From: JAGPHI01 sp036661035
GTDB taxonomy: Bacteria; Bacillota; Clostridia; Oscillospirales; Ruminococcaceae
Reading direction: 5' to 3'
DNA: 16,912 nucleotides
Assembly: GCA_036661035.1 (NCBI GenBank)
Contig: JAVWZM010000049.1
Coordinates: 1-16,912, forward strand
Position numbers and translations under genes: made by a program. The notes beneath the pieces were generated by a model. The model worked only from the letters and a program-made list of their open reading frames with translations, was not told the origin of the DNA and ran no database searches. Shown here in pieces: positions 7,250-14,138 of this stretch. Every line of letters begins with the position of its first letter. The stretch's first letter is position 1.

Positions 7250-8424
7250 TAGGTCATTCCTCCACTATTTAATATATCTGTGTCGTAAAAATCTCTTGCT
7301 GTAATTATGCCACGTGCTTGCGAATAAAGCAATATTTTGGGTAGCCGCCTACTTAAAAACAAGTAAAGCCCCTCTGTAACCGAGTAAGCACCAATATTGC
7401 AAAAGCACAGCGTATCGCCTATATTAAGCGAAGTAAACTCTTTTTTGCGCACTAAAATATCCGCCGTAGTGCAAAGGCTTCCACATAGCGAATAGCTTTG
7501 CTTGCCGCTGTCGCTTTTTAAAGCAAAATGCCTGATTATCGGTATTTTCATACCCATTGTACCGCCAATATAATTAATTTGATTAATTCCGCCGTTACAA
7601 AACGCATAAAGGTTATCGTCATTTTGCTTAATGTCCACTATATCGGTAAGATAATATCCGCAATCTGAAACGAAAAAACGCCCCATTTCCACCGTGAGCG
7701 GTGCTACTTGCGCAAGGGTATTAAGGTATGGCAATATTTCGCGCAATGGCTTTAACGTGTCTGTAAAATCATCACCTTCAAAATATGGCACGCTAAGCCC
7801 TGCACCATATTCCAGCTTGTTTACTGTAAATCCATAATCATTATATAGGTTTTGGCAGACTTTAACTAAATATGCGATTTCGCTTTTGGCAATATCCGTC
7901 TTTTTCCGCTGAGTACCTGCAAAATAATGTATTCCGTCAAGCTGCACGCCCTCATACATTGCGTTATGCTTGATAATTTCGCGCAAAGTTTTTTCGTCCA
8001 TGCCAAACTGGCTGCCGCTTGTAAGGCGTAAAAGCACGGGCAGTACAATCCCCTTTGCCAAGGCTGTATTATTAATAATCTCAAGCTGGCTTTTACTTTC
8101 CGCCGTATAAATTGCCACCTTTGCCATGATGGCATCTTCTACATCTTCACGCGTTTTGCACACGCCCGATAAGATTATCTTGCCTGAGTTTATTTTTTGC
8201 CTTTTACATATATTCATTTCTCCGGGGCTGCATACTTCGAGCATATCGGTAAGCTCTGCCATTTCATTTACAAGAAACGGGTTTGCTTTAATGGAATAGC
8301 ATAGCTTTATATCGCCCATCATTTCGCGTATTTCGCCCATGCGAGCGCGCAATATATCAGTGTCGAACACAAACGAGGGCGTGCCGCACTGCTTTGCCGT
8401 GGAAATTAAGGATTTATCCTCCAT
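7249..8424 (-). CDS. Fold-type III PLP-dependent decarboxylase (DAP/ornithine decarboxylase superfamily, BtrK-like)
   Basis: A 391-aa enzyme of the alanine racemase-fold decarboxylase superfamily. From the ATG at 8424 the PLP lysine is Lys46 in CYSIKANPF. Next come FGMDEKTL, GIHYFAGTQ, the phosphate loop LEYGAGLSVPYFEGD and the VEMGRFF motif (equivalent to EPGR). CGSLCTTADIL then carries the second-subunit catalytic Cys typical of decarboxylases rather than racemases. GTQ instead of GSQ, FGMDE and GxLCTxxD resemble, from memory, BtrK of butirosin synthesis, which decarboxylates a glutamyl group on a carrier protein. The gene lies exactly between the adenylation and carrier genes (1-nt gap; 1-nt overlap), strong grounds for acting on their shared substrate. 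An in-frame ATG at 8448 falls inside the previous gene; the ATG at 8424 has AGGAGA about 9 nt before it. Confidence 0.87.
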   Translation of the reverse strand: MEDKSLISTAKQCGTPSFVFDTDILRARMGEIREMMGDIKLCYSIKANPFLVNEMAELTDMLEVCSPGEMNICKRQKINSGKIILSGVCKTREDVEDAIMAKVAIYTAESKSQLEIINNTALAKGIVLPVLLRLTSGSQFGMDEKTLREIIKHNAMYEGVQLDGIHYFAGTQRKKTDIAKSEIAYLVKVCQNLYNDYGFTVNKLEYGAGLSVPYFEGDDFTDTLKPLREILPYLNTLAQVAPLTVEMGRFFVSDCGYYLTDIVDIKQNDDNLYAFCNGGINQINYIGGTMGMKIPIIRHFALKSDSGKQSYSLCGSLCTTADILVRKKEFTSLNIGDTLCFCNIGAYSVTEGLYLFLSRRLPKILLYSQARGIITARDFYDTDILNSGGMT

Positions 8425-8425
8425 T

Positions 8426-9955
8426 TTACCTTTTCTCCTTCTGTGCAATATACTCTGCCAATAAAGCTTTACGGTCTATCTTGCCGTTTTTAGTCATTGG
8501 TAATACATCTTTACATACAATGGCGTTTGGCAGCATAAAACCGGGTAAAATGTTTTTAAGCGCGGCTGCAATAGCTTTAGCGTCTGTTTCGCCCACGTAA
8601 AAAGCAATCAGCCTGCCTTTGTCCTCCCAAAATGTGCAAACGCTGCGCACTACACCGTTTATCCCGTCAATAGCTGTTTCTATTTCTCCCAGCTCTATCC
8701 TGTGGCCCAGATGCTTTATTTGGTTATCTTTGCGCGTTGCATATATTATTAGCCCATTCGCGTTGTAATAGGCTATATCGCCTGTTCGGTAAATGGGCTC
8801 TTGATATTTATCGTTTACGGGGTTTTGCACGAAGCTTTGCTTTGTGCGCTGGGCGTCGTTATAATAGCCAAGTGCAAGCGCCGTGCCTGAAACACACAAT
8901 TCGCCTTTAGTGTCAGACGCGGTAATCAATCGGTCGTTTTCGTCCAGCAAAATTACTTTTTCGTTTGGAAACGGTATTCCCGCAGGTATCACTTCGCCGT
9001 CTTTAAATTCCCTGTCTAATATATAATATGTGCAATTACAAGTAATTTCCGTTGGGCCATATAAGTTTACATACATTGCGTTCGGCAGATATTCTCGCCA
9101 AATATTAAGATGCTTTATCGGCATTACTTCTCCGCTGAACATAATGCGTTTCACCTTGTTTGGCACTTTATACGAAAGCCCCTTCATGGTGCTGACAAAG
9201 CAAAGTGCGCTTACTGCCCATATTAACGTGGTTACTTGACGCTGACATAAAAAATCCATTAGCTTTGTTGGAAACGAAAAATACGCGCGAGGTATCAGCT
9301 GCACAGTGGCACCGGTGCTAAGCGCCAAATAAATATCCTTTACAGATACGTCGAAATCCAGTGGTGCTTGATTGGCTATGATATCACTTTCATCAACTCC
9401 GAAAATCTTAGAAAAGCACTCTATAAAATCTATCGTACTGCGGTGGCTTACCACCACGCATTTGGGCACGCCTGTACTGCCTGAAGTGAACATGGCATAA
9501 AGTGGATTTACATTTACGAAAGTATTCATAACGCTATTTAAAGCTTTTGTATCAATCGGAGTTTCGCTTATGTAAGAGATATCGGCTATTTCTCCGGCAA
9601 AATCCAATGACTTTGCCGCCGCTAAATGCCGCTGGTCGGTTATGATAATGTCGCTGTCTAATATGCTAAGCTGTTTATTAATGCGCTCAATAGGCTGTGC
9701 CACATCAAGCATGATGTAAAAGCACCCACCATATACTGCGCCCATAAACGCTGTGATTGCGCTTACGCTTTTATCCATAAACACAGCTACGGGCTTACAC
9801 TGTGCCGAATGTGCGCTAACGTAGCTGCCAATTGCTTTCGCCCTATATGCAAGCTCGCTAAAGGTGACGCTTGTATCGGCATCTGCAAAAGCTGTTTTAT
9901 CCGGATAATTTTGCGCCGATTGTTCTAGATATTGCAAAATATTAGTTATCATCAT
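8426..9955 (-). CDS. DltA-like amino acid adenylation enzyme (carrier protein ligase)
   Basis: A 509-aa stand-alone adenylation domain of DltA length, with core motifs in order: FTSGSTG (156-162), FDVSVKD (201-207), NLYGPTEIT (297-305), YRTGD (389-393), KHLGHRIELGEIE (414-426) and NGKIDRKAL (490-498, catalytic Lys492). It should use ATP to activate an amino acid and load the adjacent carrier protein. Asp202 is kept, as needed to bind a substrate amino group. By hand alignment to GrsA-PheA the pocket reads D-V-K-W-M-S-L-C-N-K. DltA has Met where Lys206 sits, and its D-Ala-selecting Cys (269 in B. cereus) is Ser274 here. D-alanine is therefore doubtful. The GGGG site serves either of two tandem ATGs (9955 or 9952). 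It begins 8 nt after the DltD-like gene. Confidence 0.9.
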   Translation of the reverse strand: MMITNILQYLEQSAQNYPDKTAFADADTSVTFSELAYRAKAIGSYVSAHSAQCKPVAVFMDKSVSAITAFMGAVYGGCFYIMLDVAQPIERINKQLSILDSDIIITDQRHLAAAKSLDFAGEIADISYISETPIDTKALNSVMNTFVNVNPLYAMFTSGSTGVPKCVVVSHRSTIDFIECFSKIFGVDESDIIANQAPLDFDVSVKDIYLALSTGATVQLIPRAYFSFPTKLMDFLCQRQVTTLIWAVSALCFVSTMKGLSYKVPNKVKRIMFSGEVMPIKHLNIWREYLPNAMYVNLYGPTEITCNCTYYILDREFKDGEVIPAGIPFPNEKVILLDENDRLITASDTKGELCVSGTALALGYYNDAQRTKQSFVQNPVNDKYQEPIYRTGDIAYYNANGLIIYATRKDNQIKHLGHRIELGEIETAIDGINGVVRSVCTFWEDKGRLIAFYVGETDAKAIAAALKNILPGFMLPNAIVCKDVLPMTKNGKIDRKALLAEYIAQKEKR

Positions 9956-9963
9956 TTTACCCC

Positions 9964-11427
9964 TTATGCCGTAAAAGCTATATAATTATCGAAGGCGTTA
10001 AAGCTGATTGACTGTATCATTTTACCGCTTACGCTATCGTATATAACTGCGTTTATTCCCTCGCGGTCGCGGCAATGCTCTTTGTCATCTATGGCAATAT
10101 TCGCCTTATCGAAGCTTGCAGACACGATAAAGCTTTTGCCTAAAAGCTCTGCATTAGCCTTGGCGTTTTCGCCATGCTCTGCAAAGATAATCTTTCCGTC
10201 TTTTATAATGGCTGCGCATTGCATGCCGCTTTTATCTAAAACGCTGTCGTCTAGCCCAAGCTGTGCAAAAAATGCTCTGGCGCTTTCTTTACCTGCCTGG
10301 TTTAGCTTGCCCTTTGTGGCTACGCATAATATATACCCTTTTTCGCTCGCCTTTTGCGCAAGCAGCTGCGGCACTGCTTCTAGCCTTAATTCCATGTTTT
10401 GCTCGTCGCGTTCCTCAATAGCAAGATCTGCGTTCCATATGCGCTCTTGTTTATCGGTATGTTTAATATTTGCCAGTTCATATTCATTTGCTAAAAATTC
10501 GCCCATGTCCTGTGTTAGCTTGCGCGCGCCATGATAATTTACATGCTCTTTTTCCGCCATATCTTTAGCAAAGCTAAACCCCGAACGTTCAATCAAATCG
10601 TCGTCATTATAATTAATAAACGGCACATCATTTTCTTTGCATATCTCGTTTACACGCGCGTACATCTCATATTCGCCATGCATGAACACATGTGGCGTAA
10701 GCATCATTATTAGCTTTACTTCCTTATTTTTGCACAGTTTTATCAGCTTATATAGATATTCCTCGGCGTATTTATTAAGCTTGCCTATTTTCTCTTCTGA
10801 AGTGTTTGGCATCTGTATTTGTTCTTTATGCACATATATAGGGCCATAACCTTTGCCAACATTATGAGGTAATGGCTTTAGCGCATAAATAAAATCTTCT
10901 TTTTTAAGATACTGCCACCTACTGTGATATTTTATAAACGGTACATATGTGCCAATTGGTGCTTTGGTTTCCTGGCAGCGCATCATTGCCAGGGCAAGCT
11001 GTAGCCTATCTATGGACATTGGCATACCAAGCGAAAATTCATTTGATACGGCATCTACTTGCTCCGGCATAAAAGAAAACTGCCCATAGCTACATCCCAA
11101 TGCGTCCACCACTACCACCTTGGGGGACTGCACCTTGAATAAATGCTTTAACTGATAGTAGCTTGTCCAAATCGGCTGGCTCCATGAATACATAACATGT
11201 GATGTAAAATGCTCATCGCGCCAAAGCTGTAATGGCGACACTGCAGACATAATATGGCTGCTGCCTACAAACACCGCGTCAAGCGAATGATGCGGCTCAC
11301 TATATATTGTCATTGCGGTAAAGTCTTTCGGGGTTAGCACCAACATGGCCCCTGTTAGCAAAATTGCTGCAATTAATACAAATATTATAACGCGTGCTAC
11401 CCGTTTAGCCGCTTTTCCATGACGCAT
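9964..11427 (-). CDS. DltD-like SGNH acyltransferase with a C-terminal ILEI-like domain
   Basis: A 487-aa protein with one N-terminal membrane anchor (residues 11-31) and an extracytoplasmic SGNH-fold domain. VFVGSSHIM (52-60) supplies the nucleophile (Ser57, perhaps Ser56). VVVVDALG, MMLTPHVFMHG and HVNYHGA (295-301, His299) are the later strands and catalytic His. In Dlt systems DltD accepts the acyl group outside the membrane and transfers it to the polymer. DltD proteins usually stop near residue 400; here residues about 350-487 form an extra domain resembling the interleukin-like EMT inducer (ILEI) fold, with its halves apparently swapped. GGGGG lies 5 nt before the ATG. It sits 157 nt after the MBOAT gene and 8 nt before the adenylation gene. 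Confidence 0.85.
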   Translation of the reverse strand: MRHGKAAKRVARVIIFVLIAAILLTGAMLVLTPKDFTAMTIYSEPHHSLDAVFVGSSHIMSAVSPLQLWRDEHFTSHVMYSWSQPIWTSYYQLKHLFKVQSPKVVVVDALGCSYGQFSFMPEQVDAVSNEFSLGMPMSIDRLQLALAMMRCQETKAPIGTYVPFIKYHSRWQYLKKEDFIYALKPLPHNVGKGYGPIYVHKEQIQMPNTSEEKIGKLNKYAEEYLYKLIKLCKNKEVKLIMMLTPHVFMHGEYEMYARVNEICKENDVPFINYNDDDLIERSGFSFAKDMAEKEHVNYHGARKLTQDMGEFLANEYELANIKHTDKQERIWNADLAIEERDEQNMELRLEAVPQLLAQKASEKGYILCVATKGKLNQAGKESARAFFAQLGLDDSVLDKSGMQCAAIIKDGKIIFAEHGENAKANAELLGKSFIVSASFDKANIAIDDKEHCRDREGINAVIYDSVSGKMIQSISFNAFDNYIAFTA

Positions 11428-11499
11428 ATTATCCCCCTATACCGATTGAATAATTTTTAAAATTCACCTGTCGCTTTGCGTAGCGTTACCCTCAAAGCC

Positions 11500-11524
11500 T
11501 AAAAACACAAAGCCTTTCTTGTGT
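11500..11524 (-). terminator. Weak internal terminator or attenuator between MBOAT and DltD-like genes
   Basis: On the minus strand ACACAA, an 8-nt loop and TTGTGT form a 6-bp hairpin followed by a T run (TTTTT in all counting the end of the stem). It lies in the 157-nt gap of what otherwise looks like one operon, so it could lower expression of the distal genes or mark an RNA processing site. The stem is short and A/T-rich. Confidence 0.35.
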
Positions 11525-11584
11525 TCGCCTTTTCAGCATAAATGCTTGGTATGCTTTGCAAACAATTTCAAGCTTAACAACATG

Positions 11585-13153
11585 CTAAAACTTAAAGTAT
11601 ATAAATGGTGTGGGATCATAGCCACCGCCGTAAACCCCAAATATGGCAACTGCTAAAACACCTGCCAATAATATCGCAAAGCGTTTTGGTGTACTGGCGG
11701 CATAAATGCGCTCGCGCACAATCTTATCGCGGCCGTATACGCTTGCCATAAATACAATCAGCATTGCAATAAGTGCCACAATCCACTCTGCGGCAGAAAG
11801 GCCAAGCTTTAGCAAAGCGCCGTCTGATACGGCAGCCATGCCTGCCGAGGTGAACATTCTTTTTATCATATCCAAAGCCATAGCAAAAGAATTGCATCGG
11901 AATATCACTTCGCCAAGTACAACAAGCGCAAAAGTGCGTATTATTGAAAATATCTGCCAAGGCTTTTTATTTTTATCAATATGCAAAGCTACATGCAGCT
12001 TATCTGTAATCGGTTCTAGCGCCATGCCCAGCATAATTAATAATCCATGATATAAGCCAAAGGCGATATATTGCCCTCCTGCGCCATGCCAAATGCCATT
12101 GCAAAGCCAAAGTACAAGCAAAGAAATATATGCCGGAACCCATTTACCTACCGTTCTATTTACATGCAAAGACAAAAATTTGCCAAACTTCGCCATGGTT
12201 TTAGACAAGGTAAGCGGGTAGAATAAATAGTCGCGCAGCCAAGTGCCAAGTGTAATATGCCAACGACGCCAAAATTCCGAAACGGATTTTGAGAAAAAGG
12301 GGCGCTTAAAATTTTCGCTAAGCTCTATTCCAAAAAGCCTTGAAACGCCGAGAGCTATATCTATTCCACCCGAAAAATCGGCATAAAGCTGCACCGTATA
12401 GCACACTGCACCAATAGCTAAAACTATCCCTGTGTATTTTGTATAGCTGTCAAAAAGCGCAATTACAAAAATGCTGAGCCTGTCTGCAAGCACCAGCTTT
12501 TTAAATGCGCCCCATAATATTCGATACAGCCCTTGCATAAAGCCGTCGTAATCAAAATGATGCTCCATCGTTAGCTCAGGCGCTAAAGCGTCAAATCTAC
12601 TTATGGGGCCTTCTATAATCTGAGGAAAATATGTAGTGAACAGGATTGTTTTAAACACGCTTTTTTCCGCATTTACTTTTTTATTGTATACATCAATTAA
12701 ATATCCGGCAACTTGCAGCGTATAAAAGCTTATGCCAACAGGCAATATTATGTTTAATTTCGGCAATAAATCACTTGCCATGCTTTGTGCCAATGGGTAA
12801 AATTTCAGAAACAGCAAGCCGCCAAGGTTAAACAGCAAGCACAAACACAGCACCATGCGGCACAAGGCTTTGTGTTGTTTTTTTATTTTTTGTTTTGCAG
12901 GCTTATCTGCGTCTTTGCCAATATATAAAAGCTTTGCTTTTTCTTTAATATGTATGCGCTCTATAATATTTGCGGCAAAATATACCGACACCGCACTCGC
13001 AAGCACAGCCACCAAATATCTTTTACCGAATGATGCATAAAAAACAAGGCTTGCAATAAGCAATATTCCGCTTTGAAAGCGTTTGGGAGCGCAGTAATAC
13101 GCAAGCAGTGCCAAGGCTACAAAGCCCGCAAATTTAAGCGAAGTAAATAGCAT
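11585..13153 (-). CDS. MBOAT family O-acyltransferase (DltB/AlgI/PatA-like) with fused C-terminal acyl-shuttle motif
   Basis: A 522-aa polytopic membrane protein of the membrane-bound O-acyltransferase family. Landmarks are FPQIIEGPISRF (176-187), SEFWRRWHITLGTWLRDYLFYP (split; His299 in RRWHI) and LWLCNGIWHGAGGQYIAFGLYHG (split; catalytic His356). These are AlgI/DltB signatures. A basic loop at 65-100 separates the first helices from the core. The last six residues, FIYFKF with Tyr519, match the acyl-shuttle hexapeptide that lies on DltX in classical dlt operons and on the MBOAT itself in other systems. The enzyme should move the cargo from the carrier thioester to Tyr519 on the outer face for use by the DltD-like protein. 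GGAGG lies 6 nt before the ATG. First gene of the acylation operon. Confidence 0.92.
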   Translation of the reverse strand: MLFTSLKFAGFVALALLAYYCAPKRFQSGILLIASLVFYASFGKRYLVAVLASAVSVYFAANIIERIHIKEKAKLLYIGKDADKPAKQKIKKQHKALCRMVLCLCLLFNLGGLLFLKFYPLAQSMASDLLPKLNIILPVGISFYTLQVAGYLIDVYNKKVNAEKSVFKTILFTTYFPQIIEGPISRFDALAPELTMEHHFDYDGFMQGLYRILWGAFKKLVLADRLSIFVIALFDSYTKYTGIVLAIGAVCYTVQLYADFSGGIDIALGVSRLFGIELSENFKRPFFSKSVSEFWRRWHITLGTWLRDYLFYPLTLSKTMAKFGKFLSLHVNRTVGKWVPAYISLLVLWLCNGIWHGAGGQYIAFGLYHGLLIMLGMALEPITDKLHVALHIDKNKKPWQIFSIIRTFALVVLGEVIFRCNSFAMALDMIKRMFTSAGMAAVSDGALLKLGLSAAEWIVALIAMLIVFMASVYGRDKIVRERIYAASTPKRFAILLAGVLAVAIFGVYGGGYDPTPFIYFKF

Positions 13154-13194
13154 TTAAACCTCCATGCAATTTATAGTGCTAAGCCGTTAATATA

Positions 13195-13296
13195 GCAACT
13201 TGACTTATTATTGTCCTTGTACTCGAGCCTTTTGTCAAGTTGCATACAGCAAAGACGGGGCTTTGAGCAGGACAATCAAAAGTAAAATTGCTGTAT
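13195..13296 (-). ncRNA. Candidate structured leader RNA with kissing-hairpin topology
   Basis: Three sets of complementary arms interlock. GCAACTTGAC (13195-13204) pairs with 13234-13243 (10 bp), and ATACAGCAA (13244-13252) pairs with 13288-13296 (9 bp). ATTGTCCT (13210-13217), in the loop of the first, pairs with AGGACAAT (13269-13276) in the loop of the second (8 bp). A further bulged pairing joins 13222-13229 to 13259-13267. The order a-b-a'-c-b'-c' is that of two kissing hairpins. I do not recognise a known riboswitch. The strand is assumed from the operon; DNA-level roles are possible. Confidence 0.45.
13210..13238 (-). promoter_or_regulatory. Proximal promoter candidate of the acylation operon
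   Basis: On the minus strand a perfect TTGACA (13238-13233) is 17 nt from GACAAT (13215-13210), a 4/6 match to the -10 box. Transcription would begin near 13203 and give a leader of about 50 nt. The -35 box lies inside one arm of a 10-bp inverted repeat (GCAACTTGAC/GTCAAGTTGC) whose other arm covers the start point, an arrangement suited to repressor control. Confidence 0.6.
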
Positions 13297-13302
13297 AATG
13301 AT

Positions 13303-13376
13303 GCGGCATTTTAAATATTAATGCACATATTAATATGTTGAAATATTAATATAATTATCTATGCCAACGATGCCGC
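13303..13376 (-). repeat. A/T-rich palindromic region closed by a 7-bp inverted repeat
   Basis: GCGGCAT (13303-13309) and ATGCCGC (13370-13376) are perfect inverted repeats. Between them lie a 12-bp perfect palindrome CATATTAATATG and two further copies of an ATATTAAT core. It could be the base of a long leader stem or a cluster of protein-binding sites. Confidence 0.4.
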
Positions 13377-13418
13377 TTTAGCGACGAGTAAACGGTATAT
13401 GTAATCTCCCCGCGAGCA

Positions 13419-13449
13419 GGTATAGTAACTGCTTGCGGTTATTATACCA
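13419..13449 (-). promoter_or_regulatory. Distal promoter candidate (extended -10) overlapped by a dyad
   Basis: TG-N-TATAAT (13449-13441) on the minus strand is a consensus extended -10 box. The -35 region is only a T run, so recognition would rely on the TG. An 11-bp dyad with one mismatch, GGTATAATAAC-N8-GTTACTATACC (13448-13419), covers the -10 and the start point. The same DNA can form an alternative stem, CCGCAAGCAG (13438-13429) with CTGCTCGCGG (13419-13410). Both suggest regulated transcription of the acylation operon. Confidence 0.5.
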
Positions 13450-13487
13450 TTTTATAAATGCAAAAAAAAGAGGAATTGCAACTATTT

Positions 13488-13542
13488 GGCTAATGCTTAA
13501 AATCGCTTTTAATTTTCTCGATAATTAAAAGCAGCTTTAGCC
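13488..13542 (-). terminator. Long imperfect palindrome, probably the terminator after the small membrane protein gene
   Basis: A perfect 10-bp inner stem, GCTTTTAATT (13505-13514) with AATTAAAAGC (13523-13532), has an 8-nt loop. It is extended by an outer arm, GGCTAATGCT (13488-13497) with AGCTTTAGCC (13533-13542), one mismatch, with a 7-nt bulge. It lies 48 nt after the upstream gene's stop. Only a short T run (GATTTT) follows the inner stem on the minus strand, so termination is plausible but not certain. Confidence 0.5.
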
Positions 13543-13589
13543 ATTATAGCATGCAATACCCCTTTATGGCAAAATATTTTAGACTGATT

Positions 13590-14021
13590 TTACGGCATTA
13601 CAATTATACGTGTAACGTATGCATTCGTTGTGTCGCTGCCGCTGATAGTGCCTGTGTAATACAGCTCTACAGCACTATCTGCTGTAAGCCTGCCTGTTAC
13701 CGTGGCTGTTTCTCTCATAAAGTGCAAATCTTCATTGGTTTTTTCATCTTTTATAATAATAACCGAGGTTGATACATCTGTTATTGTGCCGTTAATCTGC
13801 TTTTCTGTGTTGGCATCGCCGTCAATAGGCGCGCTGTCGGCAGCCAGCTCCGACGCTGTTTTAAGCTCGTCCGGCACTGGCTTTTGCCCTACTGCTTGAG
13901 GCTGTGCTGTTGCGCCTACAGGCACTGCCGGCCTTGTGTAATAATACACCAGATATGCTCCTACCGCAGCTAAAGCAATTACCGCTATACATACTACAAG
14001 TTTAGTTTTTTTGTTTTTCAA
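13590..14021 (-). CDS. Small membrane-anchored protein of unknown function
   Basis: I do not recognise a family. From a TTG at 14021 the protein is 143 aa: a basic N-terminus, one hydrophobic anchor (about 9-26) and a Pro/Ala/Gln-rich linker (about 28-70). A beta-rich C-terminal domain of about 70 residues follows (beginning INGTITDVSTSVIIIKDE, ending TNAYVTRIIVMP), whose alternating pattern suggests an OB-like barrel facing outwards. The in-frame GTG at 14030 overlaps the AAAGGTG ribosome binding site, which sits 6 nt before the TTG, so the TTG is the better start. It lies between the cell-wall hydrolase gene (about 160 nt upstream) and the acylation operon, and may act at the envelope, but nothing in the sequence defines its role. 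Confidence 0.75.
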   Translation of the reverse strand: MKNKKTKLVVCIAVIALAAVGAYLVYYYTRPAVPVGATAQPQAVGQKPVPDELKTASELAADSAPIDGDANTEKQINGTITDVSTSVIIIKDEKTNEDLHFMRETATVTGRLTADSAVELYYTGTISGSDTTNAYVTRIIVMP

Positions 14022-14138
14022 TATATTCACCTTTTAAATTAATTTCATTGCCGGCCATGTGCAAACTCATGAAAGAGGAAAGGTCAAGGCCGTTCCCTGC
14101 AATATATTGTTTACCCAAAGCAAGATGATTTTGAAGTA

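Larger units (their letters stand above)
13154..13589. other. 436-bp regulatory gap upstream of the acylation operon
   Basis: No coding region is visible. From the upstream side it contains, in order: a long imperfect palindrome (13542-13488), an extended -10 promoter with a dyad (13449-13419), an A/T-rich region closed by a 7-bp inverted repeat (13376-13303), an interlocked set of inverted repeats (13296-13195) that also contains a second promoter (13238-13210), and the ribosome binding site of the MBOAT gene. If the upstream promoter is used, the leader is about 280 nt. Confidence 0.7.

Noticed and set aside
7249..8424. PLP protein as an alanine racemase supplying D-alanine to the dlt-like genes
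   Set aside because: It has the decarboxylase second-subunit Cys motif (GSLCTTAD) and glycine-rich phosphate loop of the DAP/ornithine decarboxylase group, not the racemase Tyr pattern, and its motif order fits decarboxylases throughout.
11428..11584. A DltX-like microprotein in the gap between MBOAT and DltD-like genes
   Set aside because: The only ATG frame, starting just after the MBOAT stop, gives 16 codons without a ribosome binding site or membrane helix. The shuttle motif is on the MBOAT instead.
13195..13376. Mobile element ends or a CRISPR-like repeat cluster
   Set aside because: The repeats are inverted and interlocked, differ in sequence, lack spacers of uniform size and enclose no transposase; leader or operator functions explain them better.
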